A DNA stretch of 64,000 bases, taken from assembly GCF_932526225.1 (NCBI RefSeq), contig NC_064035.1, forward strand, positions 5,889,501 through 5,953,500, written 5' to 3'. Each line of letters starts with the position of its first letter. Position 1 is the first letter of the stretch. Under the pieces are notes generated by a model. The model searched no databases. It saw only the letters and a list, made by a program, of their open reading frames with translations, and was not told the DNA's origin. Positions 28,001 through 37,100 of the stretch are shown here, in pieces. The position numbers were made by a program, and so were the translations under genes. Source of the DNA: Nematostella vectensis (lineage: Eukaryota > Cnidaria > Anthozoa > Actiniaria > Edwardsiidae).

Positions 28001-29163
28001 TCTGTAGTTAATCCCCTTGACAGCATCAGTGGACGTACCGACGTTTCGCCTATCAGAGGAAGTTCTAGATTTTGGCATTTGTCTTGTTGGGCAAGAAAAA
28101 GAGCTGGATCTAACTCTTGAGAATCCTGCGGAGTCAGACTCTACTTGGATGGTCGAACATGGTACGTACCTCCCCTCCCCTTCTACTTTTGTCTTGTGGC
28201 TGTGTCAGCTTCCTTTATCTCATTTTGCTGATCTAGGACCAGTAAAAAAGCTTTTTTCATCCCTTATCTGCACTTTCTTTGGCATTTTAACGATTGAATT
28301 TGATTAGCCAAAAGTGATACTGTGTGTTTTGATTCGTAATTAATGCAAGGAGAATAAAAAGGGTTTTACGGACCCCCTTGTACAAGTGCGCAAACTCTCC
28401 CCAAACGTCTTCAGCGCAGTTGACGAGATAAAAGAAAGGAATTGATTTGGAAATTCAAAGAAACCAGGTGGAAACAAGATAGCGCTTTTGCAGTAAACCC
28501 GACCAATGACGTCGGGGGGCGTCATGATTGTGGCTGAGTTCCCCCTGTAAGTGTCGTAATGCATGACTTTGTTGCTCTCCTTAGACCCGCGCTACCCGGA
28601 TGTTACCCGTGAAGTATTTTCGATTACACCGTCCGAAGGGTTCTTAGAAGGTCACTACAGCCACGTATCAAAAAACAAGACTCTTCTCAAAGTCACGTTC
28701 ACTGCGAGGTACGGCATTATTAGCTGTGTATTTTTAGGGAAATTTACAGGGATGAAAGGGGGGAGAGGGGAGGGGAGTGGATGAAGAGTTAAGAAAACTT
28801 CTGTTCTGGAAATGCGCAATTCACTTAGTTGTACCAGTACTGCATTACTATACTTGTCATCCTTCCTTGAGAGGGAAATGTTTTTTTTTATAATTTCTCT
28901 ACCGATGTTCTTCGTACGTATTGTTAACAGAAACGAAACCAAACTGCCTCACCCGTTCGTCTAAAAAGATGATCAAAACAAACACAAAACAATGAAATAC
29001 CATGATGGACTCCATCTACTTTTGTAGGCACAACGTCAAGTACAAGTGCGTTGTGATGTTTCGCGGGCGCCTGCAGGAACAGGTTCAGCGGCTGACCCTC
29101 ATAGGACAAGGATCGTATGACGGTCATCACGAGGCGCTCATTAATGTAATGACCGAGTTCTAG
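7082..29163 (+). CDS. DLEC1: DLEC1 / CFAP81 axonemal protein (38 exons)
   Basis: Homologue of DLEC1 (FAP81), a ciliary axoneme protein rich in MSP/ASH-type beta domains. Exons: 7082-7300, 8834-8987, 9382-9492, 10281-10456, 10576-10781, 11869-11950, 12476-12563, 12870-12973, 13072-13141, 13399-13532, 13800-13895, 14017-14107, 14713-14875, 16232-16415, 16716-16841, 18411-18494, 18626-18722, 18936-19066, 19404-19547, 19892-20034, 20500-20653, 21204-21317, 21729-21859, 22141-22322, 23655-23673, 23819-23901, 24053-24204, 24814-24911, 24998-25068, 25342-25580, 25808-25924, 26396-26487, 26664-26724, 27190-27375, 27528-27689, 28008-28161, 28585-28708, 29028-29163. All phases agree, giving 1625 residues (human ~1755). 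A coiled N-terminus (to ~130) precedes repeated domains; hallmarks are PNPLVFTDYNVGEVYE (~300-316), VRVVPPTSKHFSIGLG, QARRPPPSL, and terminal LIGQGSYD. Exon 2's acceptor (8831-8833) has a weak pyrimidine tract; it was chosen for phase and for length match with the human protein. Confidence 0.94.
7609..8275. mobile_element. possible DNA element with inverted ends in DLEC1 intron 1
   Basis: The left end carries GGTACTATCT followed by GTTGCTA. The right end, read on the minus strand, gives GGTACTATCT, GTTGCTATGAAA and a second GTTGCTATGAAA. The interior is AT-rich, has no recognisable transposase and includes a tRNA-like segment at 8094-8165. The inverted ends are short and imperfect, so this is a tentative boundary call. 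Confidence 0.35.
8094..8165 (-). pseudogene. tRNA-Thr(AGT)-like sequence, degenerate or SINE-derived
   Basis: On the minus strand the segment reads GGTTCCGTGGCCCAGTGGTT, an anticodon-loop-like CTAGTAA (anticodon AGT), and then TGGGTTCAATCTCCGG. The A box (TGGCCCAGTGG) is good and the B box (GGTTCAATCTC) is fair. The acceptor stem does not close and the anticodon stem has a mismatch, so a functional tRNA is unlikely; a tRNA-derived SINE head or a tRNA pseudogene fits better. Confidence 0.45.
8284..8400. repeat. inverted partner of the 9660-9862 repeat
   Basis: The word CCAGTTTTTGGTGTATTGTA, then TTCTTCTGGTTCACGATC and GGGCTTTTTG, is the imperfect reverse complement of the segment at about 9665-9740. 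The two arms lie on either side of DLEC1 exons 2 and 3. A third relative of the core occurs at 56237-56268. Confidence 0.6.
9700..9862. repeat. tandem triplicate ending in a 30 bp perfect hairpin
   Basis: Three direct copies of a ~36 bp unit (core ACACCAAAAACTGGAAATCG) are followed by an inverted copy. Positions 9782-9811 and 9833-9862 are perfect reverse complements of 30 bases with a 21-base loop. The array lies in DLEC1 intron 3. Confidence 0.85.
11335..11660. repeat. dispersed repeat, copy B, in DLEC1 intron 5
   Basis: Second copy of the element at 2395-2650, in the same orientation, with the same ordered words (ACAGACGGGGT, GTCGGCAAAATC, GTCAACAGAAATTCT, CCCTAAGAGATAGCAAATTG). It ends shortly before DLEC1 exon 6 and carries an insertion near 11480-11560 relative to copy A. 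Confidence 0.6.
14911..16135 (+). repeat. 23 bp minisatellite in DLEC1 intron 13
   Basis: Roughly fifty copies of GAACACGCTCATGGTATATGTCA. A longer variant has TACATGTTTTTATCA in place of TATATGTCA, and point variants include GAGCAC, ACCCTCATGG and GCTATTGG. Because 23 is not a multiple of three, all frames stay open and give 23-residue periodic artefact proteins. The array fills most of the intron between exons 13 (ends 14875) and 14 (starts 16232), whose splice sites lie outside it. Confidence 0.95.
16987..18390 (+). repeat. 21 bp minisatellite in DLEC1 intron 15
   Basis: More than sixty copies of TTTGGTTTAACATCTATACCG, with a common TCTTTACCG variant and, toward the 3' end, a GGTTACACATATTTACCG variant. 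The 21 bp period is a multiple of three, so long open frames of 7-residue repeats appear on both strands and are artefacts. The array ends about 20 bp before the acceptor of exon 16 (18411), so the last copies may supply the branch site and pyrimidine tract of that intron. Confidence 0.95.
19490..19745 (+). repeat. 128 bp tandem duplication covering the end of DLEC1 exon 19 and its donor
   Basis: The block starting GAACACGAGTATTGTACGCG at 19490 recurs at 19618 with few differences. Each copy contains the last 58 bases of exon 19, the donor CAG|GTAGGAT and about 70 bases of intron. The second donor lies at 19676. Copy 2 has no AG acceptor at its left edge, so it cannot act as a separate exon; use of donor 2 would retain 128 bases and shift the frame. 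Confidence 0.9.
20085..20265 (+). repeat. ~24 bp minisatellite in DLEC1 intron 20
   Basis: Six to seven degenerate copies of a unit like AACTTGTTGATGATGAGGAAT lie a short distance after the donor of exon 20 (20034). A G run and a C run that can pair with each other follow at about 20296-20347. Confidence 0.7.
22335..22420 (+). repeat. short 18-19 bp tandem repeat in DLEC1 intron 24
   Basis: Four copies of CCAGTTTGAAGCCTCAAA, one with GTATC in place of GCCTC, start shortly after the exon 24 donor (22322). Confidence 0.8.
24290..24690 (+). repeat. ~60 bp degenerate tandem repeat in DLEC1 intron 27
   Basis: About seven imperfect copies of a unit containing CAACTACAAACCCATTCAAC, then CCTGTACCACCCCAAAACG and a GTCGTAC word. 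Copies differ by several substitutions and small indels. No splice sites of the gene model fall in it. Confidence 0.75.
25034..25160 (+). repeat. triplicated 41-43 bp block carrying the DLEC1 exon 29 donor
   Basis: Three copies of GATCTCTACGGCTTAACAAT followed by ACAAGCCCTTTTGGTAAGC. The first belongs to exon 29 and ends at its donor (25069). Donors 2 and 3 (GTAAGC at 25110 and 25153) are equally strong by sequence. Reading on from donor 1 meets an in-frame TGA inside copy 2 (CTATGA), so use of donor 2 or 3 would truncate the protein at about residue 1208. Confidence 0.92.
25925..26190 (+). repeat. CCTA/CCTACC-type simple repeat in DLEC1 intron 31
   Basis: Pyrimidine-rich low-complexity tract of CCTACC, CTACCTA and AAACCTACC words, beginning immediately after the exon 31 donor. 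Two stretches, near 25986-26040 and 26107-26165, are near-identical, so part of the tract was duplicated as a block. Confidence 0.7.
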
Positions 29164-29533
29164 AGCAACCCCTTCTGATGGAATTCAAAATGACATTCAA
29201 TTAGTTAGCCCGAATGTATATGTGTAGCGTTTTCTAATATTATTGTATTCATTGTAATTACAAGCAACGGAATTTCGTACAATTCTTGGTTGTAAAATGT
29301 ATATAGTATGTAAATTGACAATTATTGTGTCTCGTTTTGACACGCAAGTTGAAGACAAAATATATTCAAATATAAACATTTGAGCGTAATCATTGTCTTA
29401 AATTCAATATTTGGACTGCAAAGGGTAAAATGGTCTATAGCAATAAAAATAGTAATAATCTAAATCGCTTTTGACCGCCCTAAGCGTAACCAATAAGAAA
29501 CTAACATTAACATCAAACTAACATCTTATCATC
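29164..29533. other. intergenic region between convergent DLEC1 and the epimerase-like gene
   Basis: AT-rich 370 bp that must hold both 3' UTRs. An AATAAA-type signal on the plus strand at about 29442 could end the DLEC1 transcript, in which case the two 3' UTRs would lie close together. Nothing else is visible. Confidence 0.5.
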
Positions 29534-30877
29534 TCAAAGCTCATCGGACAATTTTCCATCGTTTGTTTCTCTAATATCTTCGTCCTTTTTCTCTGCGTCT
29601 TCTTCGGTTTTTTCAGATTTGGGCTCTTTTTTATTATCAGTGGTCGTATCGTTCCCAATATCTACTCTCCTCTCTAGTGCCAAGGAATCATCAGCAAATC
29701 CCAGATCCAGATTAATCCCGTCAAAAACCTCTTCTCCATAAATGTTACTCAGTGCACGAAGAAATACCTCTGATTTTTCCTCAGGCACGTGGTACTCCAT
29801 AAAATCAGCCAGAACCATCTCTTTCTCCTCCCGGAGGTGTTTGGAAGTCATTGCCTCCTCGTAATACTTAGTCAGCGATGCTAGCGAATCCGCCCAGGCC
29901 ATTGGCTTCCAGTCCAGCAAGGTCTTGGCACGATTGATGTCTAGTGGTCCTTGCATCACCGTAGGGTACGTGTGCCATGCTGTCTCTTCATCAGTCAGCC
30001 ACGTGATATCGGTTACACGTACTTCACGCCCTATACTCTCAAGCAAATCCTTCAGCGTAAAATGCTCCTCAAACGCCAGATTGATTGCTTGATCATAAGC
30101 CTTATTACCGATCTCTAGAATTTTCTCTACAGCATTTGCTACGTCCTCGACGTGAACAAGACTGAATGGCCTGTTCGATACCCCTTGGGGGAGGTGCACA
30201 GGGTGCTCTATGGCCTTGTGCGTTTGCACCCAAAGCTGATAGGTCCAGAAACGGAATGAACCATCCCTTGGTCCTACTACATCCGGGAGCCTTAGTACAA
30301 CATACGGGAACCCCCCTGCTTTCCTCTGGGCTCGAAGTGCCTCCTCACAGGCGAGTTTCTCGTGGCCATACTCTTCCGATTTCTTGAGCTTCAATCGCTT
30401 CTTGGGGCTTTTCGGTCGCACAGCGTCCTCTTCACGGGACGGCCCTTTGTGCTTTTTATCACATACTTCATAGACAGAATCTGAGCTGATGTAGATGTAC
30501 AGCCCAACACGCTCCTTGAACGTCTCTAAGACTTGCTTGATTTGCAGAGACGTGTATGAACTGAAGTCGAGCACGATGTCGTAGAACCCAGAAGTGAGGA
30601 GCTCGGGGCACTCCAAGTGAAGGGCTTTATCTCTATCGCATCGGTAGTGAGTACTTGTGTATGGCTTGATACGCTCTTTGGAGTCAAAGTACCAGTTCCC
30701 GCGGTTTACAATAGTTATATCATCGCCTTGTTTGATGAGTCGCGAGACGACCTCGCTACCAATGAAGCCATTCCCGCCAAACACAAGGACACGCCTGGTC
30801 GAGGACGACTCGACTATAGACAAAAAGGCAAGAATAATAGGCAAAATCCCAACGCGCAGTGGGTACTCCATTATCAA
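29534..30877 (-). CDS. NAD-dependent epimerase/dehydratase-like protein with signal peptide and SDEL tail
   Basis: Single-exon gene of 447 residues in the extended short-chain dehydrogenase/reductase superfamily. Residues ~8-25 form a hydrophobic signal-peptide core. The dinucleotide motif GGNGFIG is at 34-40, a YISSDS strand at 129-134, and the catalytic-type Y170-G-H-E-K174 follows, as in epimerases; a PFSLVHVEDVA segment fits the substrate domain. The last ~40 residues are charged (Lys/Glu/Asp-rich) and end KLSDEL. SDEL is a KDEL variant, so the protein probably resides in the ER lumen. The closest shape I know is the CSP41-like group of atypical epimerases, but the substrate is unknown. 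The gene lies tail to tail with DLEC1. No intron signal interrupts the frame. Confidence 0.88.
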   Translation of the reverse strand: MIMEYPLRVGILPIILAFLSIVESSSTRRVLVFGGNGFIGSEVVSRLIKQGDDITIVNRGNWYFDSKERIKPYTSTHYRCDRDKALHLECPELLTSGFYDIVLDFSSYTSLQIKQVLETFKERVGLYIYISSDSVYEVCDKKHKGPSREEDAVRPKSPKKRLKLKKSEEYGHEKLACEEALRAQRKAGGFPYVVLRLPDVVGPRDGSFRFWTYQLWVQTHKAIEHPVHLPQGVSNRPFSLVHVEDVANAVEKILEIGNKAYDQAINLAFEEHFTLKDLLESIGREVRVTDITWLTDEETAWHTYPTVMQGPLDINRAKTLLDWKPMAWADSLASLTKYYEEAMTSKHLREEKEMVLADFMEYHVPEEKSEVFLRALSNIYGEEVFDGINLDLGFADDSLALERRVDIGNDTTTDNKKEPKSEKTEEDAEKKDEDIRETNDGKLSDEL

Positions 30878-33800
30878 ACAGGACCTATTGATTTGAAGAA
30901 AGAAGGTATTAGTGAGTTTTTATCATGTAAAAAAGTAAATGCAGCTTTATTGACCAAGTAAATCGAGCCTATAAAGTTAACGCACGCAAAGCAGTCTCCG
31001 CCAATCAGAAAGGAGCACCATGCGACCCTGGGAAAGCAACAGGTGCATTGACAAAGACTTCATGGGATACCTGTGGGCATGCTCACATGTTTTTTTTTTT
31101 TTTTTTTTTTTTTTGACGCAAATCTGAACTTATAATATCAAAGTATTGAGTATTTTCCAAACAGGCGTGAAACACAGTTTATGATTTCTTTAGAGCGCAC
31201 AACTTATACCCATCGTTCCTTGCGCCTGGCCATCCCCAGTCTTCCCCGGTGACCACTAGAATCGATTTTATCGATTAGCGCACGCGCAGTAGCCGTGGTT
31301 TGTATACAAAATAATCGGATTTTTTTGCTGGGGGATTCTCAACTTCTCTAAAACTGTTTTAAATCCACTCAAAAATCACGGCACTGTTCTTGAAAATACG
31401 AAGCTTAAACTTTTTACATGTATTCGAAGTCGATTTATGAAGGTTGACTTTTTTTTTTGCTCTGGAATCATAGCATTGAGTAGCATTTGAGATTTGCCAT
31501 TTTAGTCCACCAATGCCTAATAAATAGGCTTGGCGAGTGTGGCAAGAAAATCACTAATCGTGGTTCGAATAAGTCTTAATAGCTTTTCACCACAAAAGCT
31601 GGGACAGCAGCTCTCGTATATTCTAGTATTTTAATAGGACGGCTTTACGCAGTTTGTTCACTATCCAAATTGTACTAAGCTTATTAACGGTATGATATCT
31701 CAAATAATGGTGGATTGCACTTTTGGCGTTTGGACAAGCATGAGGTAAGAAACTGTTTAACAACTAGGTTCGACGTAAAGATTTGACACATGATTATGTT
31801 TTTGCTTATCATAACTTTATGTGATTGTTTGAATTTGTCATATAAATGTTTGCTGACTAACAAAATTTTGTGACAAGAGGTATACTTTTGAGCACAAACA
31901 TGGATATGGCAAACAATCTTACCCATGCTTACATGCAGGCTTGTCGCATAGTGGCAAAACAGGTTGACGCCAACCTTTTGTCAAATGACTGTAAGCTTGG
32001 GGGGAGGGGGGGGGATTTTTTACCCTACTTAAGTCTTCAGTCTCAAGTGCTATAAATTAAGGTGCTTGTCTCAATTTTAACAATTTGGTATCCTTCTACA
32101 GTTAAACTATGCAAGAATTGTACTTTTGAGAATATTTCTTATGTAAATGGAGGAAAAAAAACAAGATATATTTTGAATCTGCACTATTTAACAGTTCTTC
32201 CGCTCAAAAACCTTTCAATAGACACACTGCGTTTACAATTTTAAATATTTTTTGCATTTCTGTTAAAATTCGTCAGAGATTGTTACGTAATTGACTGGAA
32301 GGAAACTGGTGACAAAGTGGCTTTAATAGGCTTATTTGAAAATATTGTGAGAGCTGTAAAGAGATGAGGGGTTTTTCATGCTTATGTATCTTGTGATTTC
32401 ATAAAATCTTTCTTTACTTGTGTCAACAATGATCTAAATCTTAGGGACTTGAGGCTAGTTTGTCACTCATAATTTCAGCTTCTACCAAATCATTAATTTA
32501 TGATTTGAACATATATGAAAATGGTCCGTTAAACACACAATGGCCTAGTTTGGATACCGTTCTTTGTATGAAATGCCAAAAGTAAATGCATGCAAATAAA
32601 GATGAAACATTCAACTACATTTGCACAGATTTGCATTTGAAACAGTACATGGAAAAAATGGCATGTGACCTATGCCTGATAAGATGGAAAGTGCTCTTGT
32701 CAATAAGACTAAAAAAAAGTAAATAAATGTCATATTATACCCCCATTGATTTTAGAAACTTTTCCTGCTGATTTCCCACCATCTTATGATGCTTTTCGAC
32801 TCATAAACCCTTTTACTGAAAATACTTTAAACTAAAAATCTGGTGAGATTTTTTTTTTGAAACCAGGACAATAAAAAGATTATGAGATTCCAGGAGAGGT
32901 ACCCCTGATGGGAATAAACAAAATATATAAAAGAAAAGGGTATCCAATCTAACAATTAAAAACTTTGGTAAACAGAAAACTGTAGATTGTATGCTATGTC
33001 AAAAAATACAATTGATTTACAACTGTTACAACTGGGTAAATGCCTGAATCCTGGTATCTGAAGGACAACAACAATTTTGCAACCTGTTTTATATTTACGC
33101 TTATTTGCTTTGCAGTTTCTCTGTGTGCAAACTCATTTGAAATAGTTGTTTAACAAAATAAAATACTGATTAGTATTTTAAAAATATCATTTAAATTAAC
33201 TCAATGCTAAAAATAAAATAAAAAAATACGAAATACAAAAATATAGAAAAATACAAAAAATAATAGAATATTATCTAAAATTTAGACTAAACGACTTGAT
33301 GTTTTACGTGCCCCTGTTTTTTTTGGTAATCTAAACTCTATTAGCATTTTATTACAATAGCACTTTGTGATTAACATCATAATTCTCCCAATACAAGGAT
33401 GTATTTTGTCAATTACGATTTATTTTAGTAAACATGTTTGACATCCATTTCTTTACTAGTTGCTTTATTATTTTTCAGTCCCGAGGACAAATAATTTACC
33501 TCCAGAAGTCGTCAAAATGGGAATAAACCTGGAGGCGTTTCCAGACATTCGGAAGTCGTCGTTAGACTTCAAGTTGATTAAATTCCAACTTCTCTCTACT
33601 GACAAAGTCTGCTGCTCCGCATCATGGAAATCTAACCAATCAGCGATTACGCCCTATAGGGGGGATCGTGCCATTGATGCAATATCCTAGAGGCTGTTTC
33701 AGCACGCGGAATCCTTTGCGTTGTACAAGAACTCAGTGGATTCTTCCTCCGCCATTTTGAGTTGCAAGATAGCTTTAAAACTTTCGCTTGGAGAAGATTC

Positions 33801-34198
33801 AGTGATTTCTTGTACTCGGCGAAAATATCATCCATAGCTTCGATAGGTATCCATCTCAAGCTTCGGATGGTTTGTCGACGATGGTAGCGCTTGACAGGCT
33901 GGAAAGTCGAATTTAAAGTTTCGGTGTATTTTGCATATATCAAGGCATCCTTGGTGTGTTCTAAAGCGAGGGATTAGAACACGCTCTGTCGAGACGTGGC
34001 GGTCACGTGCTTGTGTCACTAAAAAAACGATTTCTCTCCTCCACTTGCGGAACATCGCCAAAAAACTATTTTATTTGAAGAATACAGTCTCCCTCCGTCC
34101 ATCCGTAGCATTATTTTTTAACAAATTGTGCTCGGAAAATGCGTTCTGCGGGGACGTGTTTTCATCGCCTGTGTTCATTGTGAAGGAAAGTATGGTCG
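30878..34198. other. intergenic region upstream of the epimerase-like gene and KANSL1
   Basis: 3.3 kb between two divergent genes, AT-rich, with a run of 25 T at 31090-31114. Open frames are short and match nothing I know. The frame at 33647-33943 (minus) and the possible acceptor near 33479 (plus) were considered and not accepted. The promoters and 5' UTRs of both neighbours should lie at the two ends. Confidence 0.5.
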
Positions 34199-37100
34199 AT
34201 GGCGCAAATGGCTCCAGCGCTTACCGAGGCAAACGCGTCACCCGGGTCGTCGAGAAAGAATTCTGTGGATCGGTGTTACTCGTCTACAGTTACGGAGGAG
34301 CTTAAACAAGGTAGTCTATCTTCGGGAGTTGATTTAAAGCTGCTTTCACGGAACGGCCTTGTGCGATTGCTCGAAGATACAGATAGTAGTAATAACATTA
34401 CAAACATAAACGGAGGTCGCGAGGAGTCTTCGCATTTCTCTTCCCCACCCATCTCAAAACGTTACGAAGATCAGTTCAAAATAACTGATATGCCAAACGA
34501 GCAATGCGACGGGAGTCTCAGTATCGTAATGGAAAACAAGAGCAAAACAACGAATGTCACAAACGACAGTCAAAACCGAAAGCCCGCCATACCAAGTAGT
34601 GATCTCTCCCAGCGAACATGTGCTTCGACTACAACTACGCAAAGACCGACTGGTGCTTGTGACATTGAAAGCGAAAACGAAGAAAATCGACGAATAACCC
34701 AACATCCCGTGGCTACATTAGATACAACGAAAACAGCGATTTCTAAGCGAACACTTAAGTCGATCGAGCAACAATCTCGTTTGGCAAGCCGTGCGAAAAA
34801 ACTCGAGAAACGCCTCCGTAGACTGCAAACGCGGCAAATCGCGACCCATGTGCATCGTCAATTGAACGGAATCGTTAATCATCACAAGGGAAAATACTCT
34901 CCTTCCAGTTCTACAACAAAACAAGAATTATCTGCAGAATCTGTAGATAATTTGGAGAAAAGCAACGTTTATTCCGATACGGGAGCGAAGGAAGCGTTTC
35001 ACGCGAAAGCATTGTTATCTTGTTCAGGAACTGACAAGGATAGCGTAATTTCATTTCAAGACAAGGGATCCAGAAACGCTTCATCGAACAACAATCCCTG
35101 TGATGACCGCTACGAAAACGCGATCAAATATTCGCCAGAGAGCGTCAACAAAACGATCAGGAATGCTTTGATCGAGGAGAAACAGAAATATGAAGCGGAG
35201 AGTTTAGCTGAGAGCCTGCGAGCACATGTAGAGCATTTAGAGGCAATGGACGATTCGGATGCCACTGAGGCCAGTTCTGAGGACGAAAGCGAAGACGAAG
35301 AGTATTATTCTAGTTCTCTTCAAAGTAAAACGTGAGTAATCTTATTTGTGCCGAACATATTCAACATAGTTCGGTTTTACATGTTATGGTAAATTCGCCA
35401 CCACCCCGAGTATAGAGTGGATCAAACCATTGGATCACCCGGCCATATTATATTTAATCTCTTCTGTTCTCATGCGCGCCAGACCACAACACCTCAATAA
35501 CTACTTTTTATGAAAAAGGATTTGTTTGTCTTGTGAAACTATGTTTTTCGATGGGTATCGAAACCTTAAAAGAATGAGTAGGTGAGAGCTGATTGGATTT
35601 TGTGGTCCAAGAGATGAAATTTTAAATTTCCCACGCACTCAAAATTATGGCATGACTTTGATATGCGCATCATAACCCCGTGTTAAACTACACACCAATA
35701 AGTAGTTTGGACTAGTTTACTAAATGTTATCTCTCGAACGTTGAAGATAATTTTTCCTAATATTCTTACATGCCACTGGGTACTCTCATTGTTTCAAGCT
35801 ACCCTATAAGTTTTTTCCTAAGCCTGAAACCATAAAGACGAGAGTAACAACATTTTATTGGGTGCTTTTGTAAATAGATGGTGTTAGAATTTTTAAAAGT
35901 TGTAATCTATTCCAGTTTTAAGCGCATTTTTGTTGTATGATCAACATTTCATTGTTAATAATTGACATACAGCAAATAAGGGATATAAGGGTGGTGTGTT
36001 AAGAGAAAGAAAATTTCTGGACATGACAACCTGATAATTATCAAGTTCATTTCCAGTTCATTTTTTAATTAACCCACATACTATATTGCTACCAGTGTGA
36101 ACGAAGGTGTTAAAAAAAAGCATTTGAATTTTAAGTGCCCAAGACCTAGAATTATTGATCTTCCATCATTGGTCAACATACATTTAAGTGAAACTAACCC
36201 TTTAAGTTTCATTTTTCCTTAGTTTCTTGGATTTGCCTTTATATCTTTGTTGAATTTCATACAATATGTAATACTGAAAAATGCTATGGTTTTAGAGTGG
36301 AGCTGAACACATTGCATGTAAACAAGCATATTTCAACTTTGTTTTCTGATACATGATCACCTAGTCACTTGAGATCTTATAACTGATACTTTACAACTAA
36401 ACCATCAAAGGGATGTAACACAAATATTTCTTTTAAAAGCTCTCTTGCTAGTTTACGAAATAATGCAATAATTACTTGTTTTTTTATATTTTTAGGTCCA
36501 GGTGCTTGAGACATCAGTATCGAAATGAAGAAGGAGAGATATCTTCTCAGTGGTCTTGGCTGCAGTCCCAAATAGTCAACTTGGAAAGGCAAATCAGGCG
36601 ATATGAGGATCTATTTAAGAATGCAAGGATTGCAAAACAACCAGTCAAGCTACATGCAATTAATGTTATCTCTAAAAATCAGAATCCATTGTCTGAGGTG
36701 AATAATTCCCTTCCATCTCCTTTAGCTGGTCAATCAGTCAAATTGAATAATGTCAAGCCAACGCAGCCAGAACTTGACTTCAACAAAATTAAGGAACCTG
36801 AAAGTCACTTGCGGAATGGTATGAAGAAAGCACTTTTGCATGAGACAATGGTGGATGAGGATGAGTTACCTCTGAAGAAACTGCGGACCAAGCTACTAAA
36901 GAACGATGCAAATGATAACTATTCTGTAGTAGGTCATAGCAACAACAATCTTTCTGAATGCGCAAGGACTAGGGGTACCTTGCCCATTGCTCGCCGACGC
37001 CTAGTGCACTTATCATGGATGCAGGAGAGGTGTAAGGCTCGTAAAAGGTTTTGTCACTGCTCTAAACCAGAGACTCCTTGCCTGTCATGTTCCAAGATTG

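Noticed and set aside
33647-33943. Minus-strand frame upstream of KANSL1 with a plausible start (MDDIFAEYKKSLNLLQ)
   Set aside because: No recognisable family and no downstream exon that I could join in phase; possibly a real first exon, but not supported.
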